The notes beneath the pieces were generated by a model. That model had not been told where the DNA came from. It made no database searches and saw only the letters and a program-made list of their open reading frames with translations. From positions 2,418,001 through 2,482,000 of the forward strand of contig NC_052479.1 of NCBI RefSeq assembly GCF_009730915.1: DNA of 64,000 nucleotides. Reading direction: 5' to 3'. This document shows, in pieces, positions 25,550 to 36,929 of the stretch. A program made the position numbers and the translations under genes. Source of the DNA: Dioscorea cayenensis subsp. rotundata. Its lineage: Eukaryota > Streptophyta > Magnoliopsida > Dioscoreales > Dioscoreaceae. The number at the start of each line of letters is the position of its first letter. The first letter of the stretch is position 1.

Positions 25550-25720
25550 CATTGTTAAGCGGAAATGTAATTTGTTAAGCAGTAAACACTCGGTTCTTAA
25601 ACACCGATATCATTTTTTTAAGCGATGACGTATACTATTAAACGGAGATACAAATAATTAAACGGAGACGAACTAACTTAAACGGTAGAAAGCTCATTGT
25701 TTAAACGGAGACCTCATTTT
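25550..25720 (-). repeat. CGTTTAA-type array upstream of the MULE-1 minus gene
   Basis: About eight units of roughly 20-22 bp, for example TATTAAACGGAGATACAAAT, AATTAAACGGAGACGAAC, CTTAAACGGTAGAAAG and GTTTAAACGGAGACC. They lie just 5' of the first recognisable exon of the PMD-Ulp1 gene, probably in its leader or first intron. Confidence 0.75.
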
Positions 25721-26392
25721 TTACAAGCTGCAACCATATCAACTCGAAAGGGTAAACGTAGATTATAAACATTACACAAAAGCACAACAATCGGGAAAAC
25801 CATTTCGATCAGTATACATAGACGAAAATGTAAAACAAAACAAAAACCCTAGCCGAGACATCTCCCTGCAGACTAACAAAACCCCAGCCGATTAATCCCC
25901 TGAAAGCTTCAATGTCTTCCAACAAAAAAACAAAATCACAAACCAAAACCGAAAAAAATGTCTCTTCGTAATGTAATAGTTAACAAAAACCATAATGAAT
26001 ACCTTAGATCGCAAAGTGACGAAATCGCCGAATACTTGCGACGGGACTTCTTCTTCGAGACGCCGGTGGAAAGGGAAGAGTGTCGGTGGGAAGAGAAGAG
26101 CTGGAGACGCGAGTTGAGCTGGAGTCGTGAGTTGAGAGAAGACAAGCAGCTGTAATGCCTAAGAAAACCCACCCACTTCCTCTCACACCGCCAAAATCGG
26201 TGCAGCCACGACTTCCCGTGCAAGGGCATTTTCGTCCATAAAATTTTAAATACACTCCGTTTAATGCCGTTACTTACTTTGGGGGTTTCAAAATCATGGA
26301 GTTAAAAAGGAAGGGGTTTTTGGGTATTCCGAAACTATGGGGGTTTGTTTGGCAATTTGGCAAAGTTGTAGGGTTTTTTTGGCAATTTCCAC

Positions 26393-26401
26393 TATAAAAT
26401 A
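26393..26401. repeat. Right target-site duplication of MULE-1
   Basis: TATAAAATA, identical to 20151-20159, directly after the terminal GGCAATTTCCAC. Confidence 0.85.
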
Positions 26402-26957
26402 TGATAATAATGGAAATGTTCTATTTTTTTAAAAAAAAGGTCAAATTCTTTCCTTCAAATGGTTTATTATTTTTTAATAAATTCTTTTCCAAAAAAATAT
26501 GAAAATTTTAACCAACAAACTGGATATATATATATATATATATTTTTAAGTAACAACATATGTTCTAATAATATATATATATAAATATAAATATAAAAAA
26601 AATCCACTTTTGCATCTACCAATCTCATGGTTTGACATGGATTTTTTTTTTAAAAAAAAATCACTCGAAATGTATTAGGAAGAAAAATAACAGTAACAAT
26701 TAACAAACATAGCACTGCTTTTGAAGTACACATATAAATATGTTTACTAAATACATTTTTATGTTTTTCCAAATATCTTATTCGATTTTTATTCTTCACA
26801 CATATTGCACACTGGTGACACTTAATGCTATAATTAATATGATATATATATATATATATATATAGTAAATATGAATAAATAATGACCCTTCAACAACTAC
26901 ATTTATGGAAGTGAGTCAAACCTTTAACCATTCATTTGGAGAGAAATTAACTATCAC
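26402..26957. other. AT-rich spacer between MULE-1 and the hAT element
   Basis: TA microsatellites at about 26524-26545 and 26843-26864. No gene was seen. Confidence 0.6.
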
Positions 26958-27377
26958 TGGACCTGACCGTGATTCGGTTCAAACCGTAGAATCAAACCGG
27001 AACCGCCACTATTAGAACCGAACCAGAACCGTAAAAAAGATTTCGGTTCTAAACCGGAGCCTTGAATCGGAACTTTAAGGTTCTGGTTAAGGTTCTTATG
27101 AGTTGAAAACCGGAACCTGAACCGAATCGGAACCGAACCGCCGGTTCCGGTTCTATTTTTATTTTTTAAATAAAATATATATAATATAATTTTTTTATAT
27201 TTTTTAATTAATTGGAATTAAATTATTTAGAACCGAACCGGAACCGGAATCGTATTGGAACTGAACCGAGAACCGGAACCTTATGACTATGGTTCGGTTC
27301 CGGTTCTATAGTTTATAAAACCAGAATCGGCGGTTTTGAACCGAAACCGAACCGGAACCGAAACGTGGTCAGGTCTA
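26958..27377. mobile_element. Non-autonomous hAT-type element of GGTTCCGGTTC repeats
   Basis: A 420-bp element with ends TGGACCTGACC and, in reverse complement, TAGACCTGACC (10 of 11 identical). It is flanked by the exact 8-bp duplication ACTATCAC (26950-26957 and 27378-27385), the hAT signature. Inside, GGTTCCGGTTC and its complement GAACCGGAACC recur many times on both flanks of an AT-rich centre (about 27155-27215), giving a long imperfect fold-back. No ORF. Confidence 0.85.
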
Positions 27378-27385
27378 ACTATCAC

Positions 27386-28054
27386 TCTCATATTATATAG
27401 TTGTATATTATATATACAATAAAAAATCTAAAAAAACAGAAAAGAAATATTGCCTTGTTGATTAACTTATATATATATATATATATATAACATTATAAAA
27501 AAAAAACTTATATATATATAAAGGAATAGTAGCATATATTGCAAGGAAGCCAATCTTTCTCCTCTCTTCATCTAATCTAGTTGAGTGATAAACAAGTCCA
27601 AAACTCAACAGAAAAGAAGGCCCCACAAGTCAACAAACTCAATCTTTTCATTGAGAAACCTTATCTAAACCTCACTAAAATGCCACTAAAACTATACAAG
27701 GCCACTAGAATACATGGTTAAGTCTAAAATGTTATGCTTGTGACCAAAAGGAAAAAGGTTGAAAGCAAGACAAGGAACCAAACTCTTGTTACCTTCTTTT
27801 CTTAGTGCTCTATTGCTCATGTGATGTTGGTGAACTTATAATAAGAAGAGAGATAAAAGAAAGACATAGAAATAGTATGCATGGAGGCAATATATGCAAG
27901 TCAAGCAAAAGAACAAAGAGGGACCATGAGTCAGGGATTCCTTGAAGTAGCATTGAAGGCTTTCTTATTTATTTATTTATTTATTTATTTTTATTTTCAT
28001 CTTCAATCCTTCTTCTCTTCTCTATAGCCATGAATGCATGTTTCCTTAGTGAAA
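27386..28054 (+). other. Upstream region of the formin gene
   Basis: TA runs at 27466-27490, then less AT-biased DNA up to the leader. A TTTATTTATTTATT microsatellite lies at about 27966-27991 just before the start codon. No TATA element could be assigned with confidence. Confidence 0.4.
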
Positions 28055-30861
28055 ATGGGTTCATTTTCACAAACTCTTTGCCTTCTCTTCCTCATCTCCA
28101 TTGCCACCTTCTTCTTCTTCTTCAACTCCAACTTCATGATATGTGATTCCAAGAAGTTTAGACTTCTTTCTTCTACTCTTCACAAGAAGACTCATTCCTT
28201 ATCTTTTTCTCCGGCACCGGCACCGGCACTGGCACCAATTCCTTTACATCGATATCGAACTCATGTTATACATTCCAAGCCACCACCGCCACCACCTCAC
28301 CGGCCTCACATTGCACCGGCAGTGACAAAGAGAAGAGAAAATGAAACCAAGTCTAGAGCTCAAAGAATCACAATAGTGATCACCACTTCAGTCTGCACAA
28401 TTCTAGTCATCTTCAGCATAATGGCCGTGATTTTATGTCGAAGACTTCGAAGAACTAGAAAGAAAATGCGGCAAAGATCAAAGGTTAACATAAACTCCTC
28501 CTCTGAATTTTATCTGAATTCTTTGTCTGCTTTCATTGAGAGAGATTATCATCAATCTGGTCTCATATCTAAAGAAATGTCAGAAACTAAGAATGTAGTA
28601 ATGGTATCTAGTGATCCATGTTCATCTTCAGATGATGAATCTTTTCATTCAGTTTATAACTCCTCTCATTGTTCCACTTCTCATTCTCCGATTAACTCTC
28701 CATTTCGATCTCCGGCTTCAGAGCTTGCTCATGAGCCTTCTTCTCCATCTTCTCATCTTTCCATTGAAATTCCAAAATTTGCATTTCATAATGCTCCACC
28801 TCCTCCTCCTCCTCCTCCACCACCACCACCACCACCGGTTAACTTACTACTGACATGCAATTCTGGGCACTCTCGACCACCGCTCAATGTGCATAGTTCT
28901 AGTCTCCGACCACCACCACCGCCGCCGCCACCACCTCCGCCACCACCACTGGCTAAATTACCGGCAGTGATTAAGTCCGACAGCCCTCCACCACCAGCAG
29001 CACAGGCTAAGTTACCTGCAATGATTAAGTCAGGCAATACTCCACCTCCTCCACCACCACCACCAGCTAAATTATCGACAAAGATTAAGTCCGGCAATGC
29101 GCTACCACCACCACCACCACCACCACCACCTTGTGAAATTCAGCAAAATGGACCTCCATTGCCAAAGCTTAAACCATTGCACTGGGACAAAGTAAGAGCT
29201 ACTCCTGATCATTCTATGGTGTGGGACAAGATTAGATCAACAAGTTCATTTGAGTAAGAATTCTCATGTTATAATAATAATATTTTTTTATTTATTCTTT
29301 TGGTAAAAGTGGATAAACCACTGATTTATTGCAAAAAGAAGGAGGACATGGTATCACAACAACGGAGTCATATTATAATATTGTTATTCAGTTTATAATT
29401 GTATAATTTTGTGTTTAATATGATTGGATTTGGTTGATGTATATGATCAGGTTGGATGAGGAGATGATAGAATCATTATTTGGATATAAAACACAAAGTT
29501 CAGTAAAGAGTGAAGAAGTGAAGAGCAAGACAGCATCACCTAGCATTACCAAGCATGTCCTTGAGCACCAAAGATTGCAGAACATTATTATATTGTTGAA
29601 AGCCTTGAATGCTTCTACTGAACAAGTCTGTGATGCTTTAATGCAAGGTATTCTCACATATTTATATATATATATTATTTTGGTTTAAACATTAAAGAGT
29701 ATTTAGTTTGGATTTGACTAAGTGGTTGGTGTGAAAGCTGTATCAATTTATTTATTTTAATCTCACTGTCAAATAAAATTATTAATGTACTTCAAGAGCA
29801 AGATTAAGATTAATGAATGAAAGAAGTCTAATGTCCATATCTTGATTTGGTGAAACCAGGAAGAGGAATGTCTGTCCAACAACTGGAAGCACTAGTAAAG
29901 ATGTCTCCATCAAAGGAAGAAGAAGAAAAACTCTTAAGCTATAAAGGAGATCTCAATGACTTAGATCCAGCTGAGAAGTTTATCAAGGCATTACTAAACA
30001 TACCATTTGCTTTTCCAAGGATAGAGGCCATGTTATACATTGAAACTTTTGAAGATGAAGTTTTTCATCTCCGAAAATCCTTTGAAATGCTAGAGGTAAG
30101 TAAAGAAAACAATAGATTTGATATCATGTTAAGATATAACTAAATATATCTATTTTGTTTGGCAGGAAGCATGCAAAGAACTAAGATCAAGCAGACTGTT
30201 TTTAAGATTACTTGAAGCTGTGCTGAAAACTGGGAATAGAATGAATGTTGGGACAATAAGAGGAGGTGCAAAAGCATTCAAACTTGATGCATTGCTAAAA
30301 CTAGCAGATGTGAAAGGAACAGATGGAAAGACAACTCTACTGCATTTTGTAGTTCAAGAAATAATTCGTTCTGAATGTTCTAGTGCTAAAGATGTAATGA
30401 CAAGTGAGAAGAAGTTAAAGCCAAAAGCTGATGAAAAAGAAGAAGAACATAGAACCATTATGGGTCTTGATCTTGTCTTAGGACTTAGCAATGAGCTGTC
30501 TAATGTCAAGAAGACTGCAAGCATGGATTTGGATGTCTTGATAAGCTCTGTTTCTAATCTCTCAAATGGAATGAACCAGTTGAAACATTTGGTTGAGATT
30601 GAGAGTGGTGGAAGTTTTGTTGGTTCTTTAAATTTGTTTCTGAAACATGCTGAAAGAGTCATTGGAGAGCTCAAGGATGAAGAGAAGAGAGTATTGTTGC
30701 ATGTCAGAGAGATCACTGAGTACTATCATGGCAGTGTTAGCAAGGACGAAGCAAACCCGCTGAGGATCTTCGTTATTGTGAAGGATTTTCTGTCGATGTT
30801 GGATCGGGTTTGTAAAGATGTTCGGAGCTTGAAGAACAATCCTGTTATTCCATTTCGATAG
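28055..30861 (+). CDS. Class I formin-like protein (TM-FH1-FH2)
   Basis: Four exons, 28055-29253, 29451-29647, 29860-30095 and 30166-30861, splice in frame to 775 residues. Order: signal peptide (about 1-27, [16 protein letters not shown]); a Pro/Ala-rich extracytosolic part; one membrane segment at about 105-127 followed by basic CRRLRR; a Ser-rich linker; an FH1 region with several poly-Pro blocks (about 240-360); and an FH2 domain from LKPLHWDKV to the end, with the actin-contact-type segments [16 protein letters not shown] [31 protein letters not shown] and [26 protein letters not shown]. Family role: plasma-membrane formins nucleate and elongate actin from profilin-actin. The ATG at 28034 in the same frame would add seven residues; the later ATG (AAAATGG) begins the signal peptide directly. 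No defect seen. Confidence 0.94.
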
Positions 30862-31122
30862 TTAGATGGTATGAAGTTGTTGTCTTCGTATTGATTGGTT
30901 TTCTTCTTCTGTGTTGTGTCCGAGTCTGTAACTCTGTTCATGGTTTTCGGTTTTTCTGTAATTGTTAATGTAACTAATTGTATGACACTGAGAAGAATAG
31001 TTCTTTGTTCATCAAGAATTGAATTGATTTGTCCAAACATTGTCAGCAAACATCAAACAAGACACAACAACAAAACAGGAAATAAAGAAAACAATCTAGA
31101 CGACTTGCCAACAATCGATCTT
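30862..31122. other. Short convergent 3' flank
   Basis: Only 261 bp separate the formin stop from the stop of the receptor kinase on the opposite strand, so their 3' UTRs probably abut or overlap. Confidence 0.6.
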
Positions 31123-33706
31123 TTATCCGGTAATCCTCACTGATTTCTCCTCAGACGATGATCGATTACTTGAACTTGGCTGCCAAATTTCCTCGATCAT
31201 ACTAATGACACTGTCTATCTTAGGACGTCGATCTGGATTGCTTGCGACACATGCCATTGCAAATTGAAGCATCTGAACCATCTCTTCCTCAATGTTTGGG
31301 TACCTCAAAAGTTCCGCATCGAAAACCTCTGATGTCCATTCTTCTCGAACCATCGACTGAACCCACTTTGGCAGATCAAAAATGTCATCGACACCTTGAG
31401 ATTGAAGCGGAGATTTCCCAGTGAGCATCTCAAGAAGCATGACACCAAAACTGTAAATGTCTGATTTCTGAGTAAGCTTCTGCGTCTCAATGACTTCAGG
31501 AGCATGATAACCAACAGCAATTTGAGAACAATTTACAGGGGTGTTCATGATGGAGCTGAGGCAAAAATCAGAGACACAAGCTTCGAAGTTTTGGGAAACA
31601 AGAACATTTGATGATTTGATGTTTCCATGGACAAACTGTCCACCACCTTCTGAGTGTATGTGTTCTATGCCATGCGCCACACCACGTAAGATCTTTACCC
31701 TTGAGTCCCAGTCTAATGAAGTTCTGTTACTTCCCCTGTTCCCTGTTGGTCAGAAGTTCAGCAATGAGATAACAAAAAAGATGATAACAAATTATTATTC
31801 GAAAAACTAAGTTAACTTGGAAGCAGTGAAAATGGTTTCTTCTCTAGTAGTAGGAAGTACATTGAATTTAATAACCGCTGAGCATAAATATTATCCTCAT
31901 GATGAATTTGACAATTAATTGATATATCATTCAGAGCATGAATTCACATCTTATAATAATAGGAACAAGTTATATTAGTTTTAGGAGAAGAACAATGATG
32001 TCAGAAGAGCCAATATGTGTGACTGTGAAACTTAGATAGGATTCAATAAAAATATAATTGCACAGCACCAAGACAATGTGGCACAAGCTCTTCGAGCAAG
32101 GTCATTTTATTATCTAGGAAATGCAAAGAGATTCACTCCTAAAGAAACAACATTTTTTTCACAGAATGCTACAGAAAAAGTTATACAGAGCATCATGAGT
32201 TTCTAGTCCAAGATACACCATAACTTTGCAAGCATTTGACAGATGAAGTCAAAACAATTTTGTATATATCCATTTGATCAATCTATATTTTTCCATTCAA
32301 ACTAAAGGTTCTTAAACTTATGTTAACCTTAACTTCATGTAAAAAAGACAATAGTAATAAAAATACCAGAACAATCAAGAACAGAGTGTTTATGAGGTCA
32401 TACCATGCAAGAGAGATGAAAAGCTGCCGCAAGGTATAAAGTCATACACCAGAAGTTTTTCTTCCTTGGAGTAGTAATAAGCACGAATTGACAGGACATT
32501 GGGGTGATCACCGAGCCTTCTGATTATCTCCATTTGCTGTTCAAACTCTCTCTTCCCTGAAACCACATCCTTTAGCCTCTTCACAACAACCATTGTACCA
32601 TCCTCAAGAACGGCCTTGTAGGATGTTCCATAAGTCCCTTTTCCAAGTATTTCTGCAGAAGCTCTAAGCAGATCATCGAGGTCAAAATTGTAAGAACAGC
32701 CCTCAAAGAATGAGAGCTTATTCTTGTCAGCATTTTGAGCATCATTGGATGACTCCCCTTTCGATTTTTCACTTTTTTCGCTAGCAGAACTCTTCTTTTT
32801 TGATGCTTCACTACCTTCTCTACCATTTTTCTTCATAACACATACAATGAAAACCATCACTAATAATAACAAGACAGATAGTCCTCCAGCGACAATCGCA
32901 ATTATGGCCCATGTACCTATTGCGAAGTGTTTGTGTTTCGAGTGAAATTCTTCAGGGTTTGAAATGGGAGGAAGAACAGGAGAAGGTGAGGGAAGAACTG
33001 CAGAGCATTGGACTAGAGGAGGTCCACACAAAAGAGAGTTTCCAGTGAAGGATTCATTAGGAAACTTTTGTAGCGATGTTGGTATAGAGCCATTGAGTTT
33101 GTTATAGCTCAAATTCAAACGTTTAAGCCCAACAAGTTTGAAGTCAGGAATTGAACCAGAGAGAGAATTGTTTTGTAGATACAACACACTAAGCTGAGAC
33201 AAATTTTGAAACACATCAGGAATTTCTCCAGTGAAGGAGTTATACGAGAGGTCAAGAACAATAAGGTGTGAAGAGAACAATTCAGGTAGATTACCAGAGA
33301 AATTATTGTCTTGAAGATATAGATAGCGAAGAGAAGGAAGTGATGAGATGTCAGTAGGTAAATTCCCAACAAGATGGTTGGATCGGAGGCTTAATGTCTG
33401 GAGAGCATCAAGCTTTGCTAGTGTGTTTGAGGAAATTGAGCCAAAGAGTCCCATTCCCGGTAGTCGGATAGCTTGCACACGAGCTTGATCGACTGAACAT
33501 TTAACACCAATCCAAGAAGAGCAGATTGGAGTGGTAGAATTCCAATTTAGTTTTCTACCATGGTGAAGAGCAGAGGCAAAAGCAAGGAGAGCTTGCTTAT
33601 CAGAGTTCAACAAATCAGCAGTCACTTGAGAAGAGAAGAATAACAAAAGGGGAAAAAGACAAGGAAGCGACAAAAGGATTTTAGAGTGATCCATGGCTTG
33701 TTCCAT
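31123..33706 (-). CDS. LRR-III receptor-like kinase, probably catalytically inactive
   Basis: Two coding exons on minus, 33706-32404 and 31742-31123, give 640 residues. Signal peptide (about 1-30); LRR N-terminal cap with CSSWIGVKC (about 62-70); about five LRRs (95-215, for example LSVLYLQNNSLSGSIPDF); Pro/Ser juxtamembrane segment; one membrane helix (about 262-290); Ser/Lys-rich linker; kinase domain from about 345. The Gly loop GKGTYGTSYKAVL and the ATP Lys in VVVKRLK are present. The catalytic HRD is HGN (VHGNIKSSNVL), and DFG reads DFC (VSDFCLSS). Members of this family are often annotated 'probable inactive receptor kinase'. Loss of phosphotransfer is inferred from the missing HRD Asp. 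Met5 is an alternative start. The 660-bp intron lies within the kinase domain. Confidence 0.93.
31743..32403 (-). other. Intron of the LRR receptor kinase
   Basis: GT-AG intron splitting the Gly codon in LLHG-NRGSN. Nothing else recognised. Confidence 0.85.
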
Positions 33707-36080
33707 TCAGAAGAACAAATAAAATTCTGTGATAAATCTGAGTGCTTATTGATAGTAATTCTTCATCCCCTGTTTTATTGATAAAAGAAATTAGTAAATT
33801 CTAAACAAAAGCATATGATGCAATTCAAGAAAACAAGATAAAAATCAGTGATAAAAGAAATAATAAGTGCTAATTGATAGCAAATGGCACAACACAAGAG
33901 CATGAAGTTCCGACACTCAAAGAATAAAGACGATAACTTGAAAAGAACATTTGTTTCCGAAAAAGCAAAATATGAAATACTGCCCCCATACAAGAAAAGA
34001 AAGAAAAACAAAGTTGCAACATGCCATGTGCTCCTTCACCGCAATCATCAATGCAAAACTTCCACTGGACTAAACAAACAAATCAGTATAAAGCACCCAC
34101 ACATGATACACTCAATTCAATCAATTCAATTACACATCATAATACACTCAATTCAATCAATATGCAGTCGAATTTAAAATTCAATCACTGAAAGCAGATG
34201 AAACTTTAAATCATTCAATATACTAAAAAAAGAGTAAGAAATTTTTTTAAAAAAAACTCAATTTTGAAATCTTAGTCTTCACAACTTCAACAGAGAAATT
34301 CAATTCACAGCTAAAAATTCAATATAGAAAAAGAAGATTAACAACAAATTCCTTGAATTCTAGTGAAACGGAAGAAGAGTAAACCTCTAGGAGCTTTATA
34401 TCCTCTTCAATGAAAGAGAAGATGGAGAAAAAGTGGAGCTTGGAATCGCCATTGGAGCTCTGAGCTCAAAGCGAGAAGAAGAGATTGTGAGAAAGAACCA
34501 ATTAAAAGGAGAAAGCGGAGCTCCATTAGCGCAAATCTCAAGGATCCGAAAGCGCTGAGTAGTGAATTAAAGCTGGAGGCACGCTTTTCGGAGTCGGGTC
34601 TGTGCCCGATAAAGGAAACGGATTCGGATGAGAGAGAGAGGAAAGATCCGAAAGGGGATGAAGAGTAAGTAGGAGCTTGAAGGCTTGAAGCCCTTTGTCA
34701 AAAGATTTTTTATACATAAATCCCTCTACAATTTTAAAAATACCTCGTTTTTTTTACTTATCCATTTTAACCACTTAACACATATTAAAAAATTAGTTAA
34801 AAATAATTTATAATAAAAAATTTATAACAAAATATATTAACTTTCCAAAATTACCCTTATCCAAAATATGATTTAATAGAATTTATAGTTGAGTATTAAT
34901 TATTGGAGGTTATAGAAATACTATAAATATAAGAGATAAATTTGAAAAATCAATATTTAATCCTTCATAAATTTTTTAAATGGATAAGTAAAAAGGATTA
35001 AAAAAAAACTCTAAAATGAAATACGGAAAAAAAAAGATTGGAAGAAGTATATATAGAGACTTTTATAGGCTACAGGATTCTACGAGTTTATGACGACCAT
35101 CAAACATAATTTTGAGCATTTTTATGATCATTGGCATGATTAAAAATTTTTAATACTTTGATTTGCGAGAGCTATTACATACTAATGGTTCCTTTGGGCA
35201 TTCATTTTTTTTAAAAAAAGATATGTCATTTTTTACATTTTTCTCTTCTATGGTAAAATCACTTAATTATTGCTAATAGTTTCGACTAATTTTGTACTGC
35301 ATATTTTCGTTGCAACTCTTTTTATATTCATTTTCTAAAGAAATATCATGCTCTTTTATTTATTTATTTTTTATTATTATTGTAAAGTCATTTAACCATC
35401 ATCATTTGTTTGAGTGACTCCAACTCTTTTGTACCTTATATTTTTCCTTGCAACTCTTGTATTTGTATCATTTCTATTTTTCTTAATATATTTTAAATAT
35501 TTTATTACATTTTAAAAAAAATTACTGAAAGATAGAATAATAATAATAATATCAGCATCATGTGTTACATTCAGTAAATTAGGGAATAAATTATAATTCA
35601 ATATCAATCTGAAATAAATTGGCAGCATTAAACACTCACCTAAAAAACAGGCGTATCCCTAATATAATTGACCCGCATTTAATATCATAATCTTGATATT
35701 TCTCAAGTCACTAAACTAATAATTAACATAGGCCTAATTATTGCGTCCTGAAAATGGTTGGCTTTTGATGTGATTTATAATGGGGTTATCAAAACCACAT
35801 GAAGAATAGTCAAGGTTTAATCAAGTTGCTAGAACTCACAACGTTGATTGGTTGGGATGCCCCTTTTATTCCGTCAACTTGCTTTTACATTAATTATTTA
35901 ATAATCTAAATCTTATCATAAATTGTAGAAATTTTAATTTCATTAGTGTTATTTAAATCTAAAATTCCATTAACTCTATTAAAAAAAATTTAATAAATAT
36001 TTCAAATGATCAAATGAGTAATTGTATACTGGATCTTGATTTGGAACCTTGTGGAAGAAACTATTCTCCACTCCTCCATA
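33707..36080. other. Upstream region of the receptor kinase and AT-rich intergenic DNA
   Basis: The 34380-34690 stretch is purine-rich on + (GA-rich), consistent with a CT-rich 5' leader or promoter for the minus-strand kinase. Beyond 34700 the sequence is AT-rich with no gene or element recognised. Confidence 0.45.
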
Positions 36081-36084
36081 CTTA

Positions 36085-36260
36085 GGGAGTGTTTGGAAGC
36101 TTGGATAACATGGGATGGGGATGGGATATCCACTAGTTAGCTTGTTTGGATAACTGGATTAGCATGGATGGGGCCACCCCCATCCCTGAAAAATTGGATG
36201 AGTGGCGTCCCACCAAATCGGTGGGAGGCCACTCATCCCTTGATTTACTCTATCCTTCAT
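36085..36260. mobile_element. MITE-like fragment with strong hairpin
   Basis: It starts with GGGAGTGTTTGG, like a Tourist-type end, and contains an inverted repeat with 19-bp arms, 36196-36214 and 36220-36238, matching at 18 of 19 positions with a 5-nt loop. The opposite terminal repeat was not found, so it may be truncated. Confidence 0.4.
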
Positions 36261-36929
36261 CCCGTGATTTACATGATATGAGAGATTTATCATTGTGGTG
36301 TTATATATAATCTTTAATACATCATCTTAGGCATGCATGATAGGTTTTCATTACCCAACGTATTAATCTATCTCATATAATAAATTTTTAAAAAGTCGTT
36401 AAATAATTATAATTAGTATATTTCTGTACCTATTTGTTCCTTTGACATCTTTAAATGGAGGTGCTTATCAACTATTTGTAAATAATTAAAAAAAAAAATC
36501 AAATGAGCAATCCAGGATATTAGGAGTATCATCCACAAAATAATTACAGTGAAAATTTCTCGGATTTTGAAATGAAAACAATTAATAATTACATAGTGTT
36601 CATTGTATGTATTTAAATTAGAATATGTTTATATATATATATATATATATCCAAATACAATTAAATAGTGCTCAAAAAAAAGTTAAAACCATTGAAATTT
36701 TGTTGTAAAATCGGAAACAACCACCCTAGTCATCGTCATCATATCTAGTTTACTTACAAGCTTTATTGAGTATGTTTTATTATCTTCTTAATTTGGCTAA
36801 TCTTCTCAACAACAAAGAGATCCATTTAAAGTAAGATATTAGGAGGCTCATTACTTCACTTAAAATAACAATTACTATTTTTTTTTTTTAATTGAAAACA
36901 AAGGTGATTATTGAAAAAGGATAGGAAGA
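36261..36929. other. AT-rich intergenic DNA
   Basis: A TA run at 36629-36650. No gene or element was recognised. Confidence 0.5.

Larger units (their letters stand above)
22380..25552 (-). pseudogene. MULE-1 second gene: PMD-like domain plus Ulp1/C48 protease, broken
   Basis: Read 25552 to 22380 on minus. An N-terminal PMD-like region comes first: LVNGRCYLTP, PRHWEIIRRTPF, FRAPEDVAIVLGSRCDGEAV, KLLMVYLLGTILFPNTSA, and KWLMEDIPQAATRV (25520-24880). A charged, disordered linker with ARLAIFDDRS and VEALEGRSRSQS follows (about 24150-23500). Last is a Ulp1-type peptidase region (about 23200-22400): FDLLEGKEMVTSDVM, then VDIVILPIIMSGHFHV with a candidate catalytic His near 22867, then VDCSVYVMRFIEQLLAGE with the nucleophile Cys codon at 22571-22573. 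The usual DCG reads DCS. Frameshifts occur between segments. Two introns (about 24735-24510 and 23390-23200) carry CGTTTAA repeats. Known parallel: Kaonashi-type MULEs carry Ulp1-like genes. A PMD rather than DUF1985 label for the N-terminus is inference. Confidence 0.78.
20160..26392. mobile_element. MULE-1: deleted Mutator-like element with convergent Ulp1-type gene
   Basis: An element of 6233 bp flanked by the exact 9-bp duplication TATAAAATA (20151-20159 and 26393-26401). The left end is GGGAAAATTAC. The right end in reverse complement is GTGGAAATTGC, 8 of 11 identical. Both termini then run into degenerate CAAAAACCCC/ACAACTTT repeats instead of a long perfect inverted repeat. Inside are a + strand transposase relic (20540-21560) and a - strand PMD-Ulp1 pseudogene (about 25552-22380), converging. 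Protein order and residues match MULE-2 in this window. The coding parts are much more GC-rich than the flanking DNA. Frameshifts and stops in both genes mean it is not autonomous. Confidence 0.85.

Noticed and set aside
25958-26155. Charged 65-residue + ORF near the right end of MULE-1
   Set aside because: Open by chance in a subterminal region; overlapping minus frames are equally open and no family features are seen.
28786-29097. Gly-rich minus ORF opposite the formin FH1 region
   Set aside because: It is the complement of poly-Pro codons and has no features of its own.
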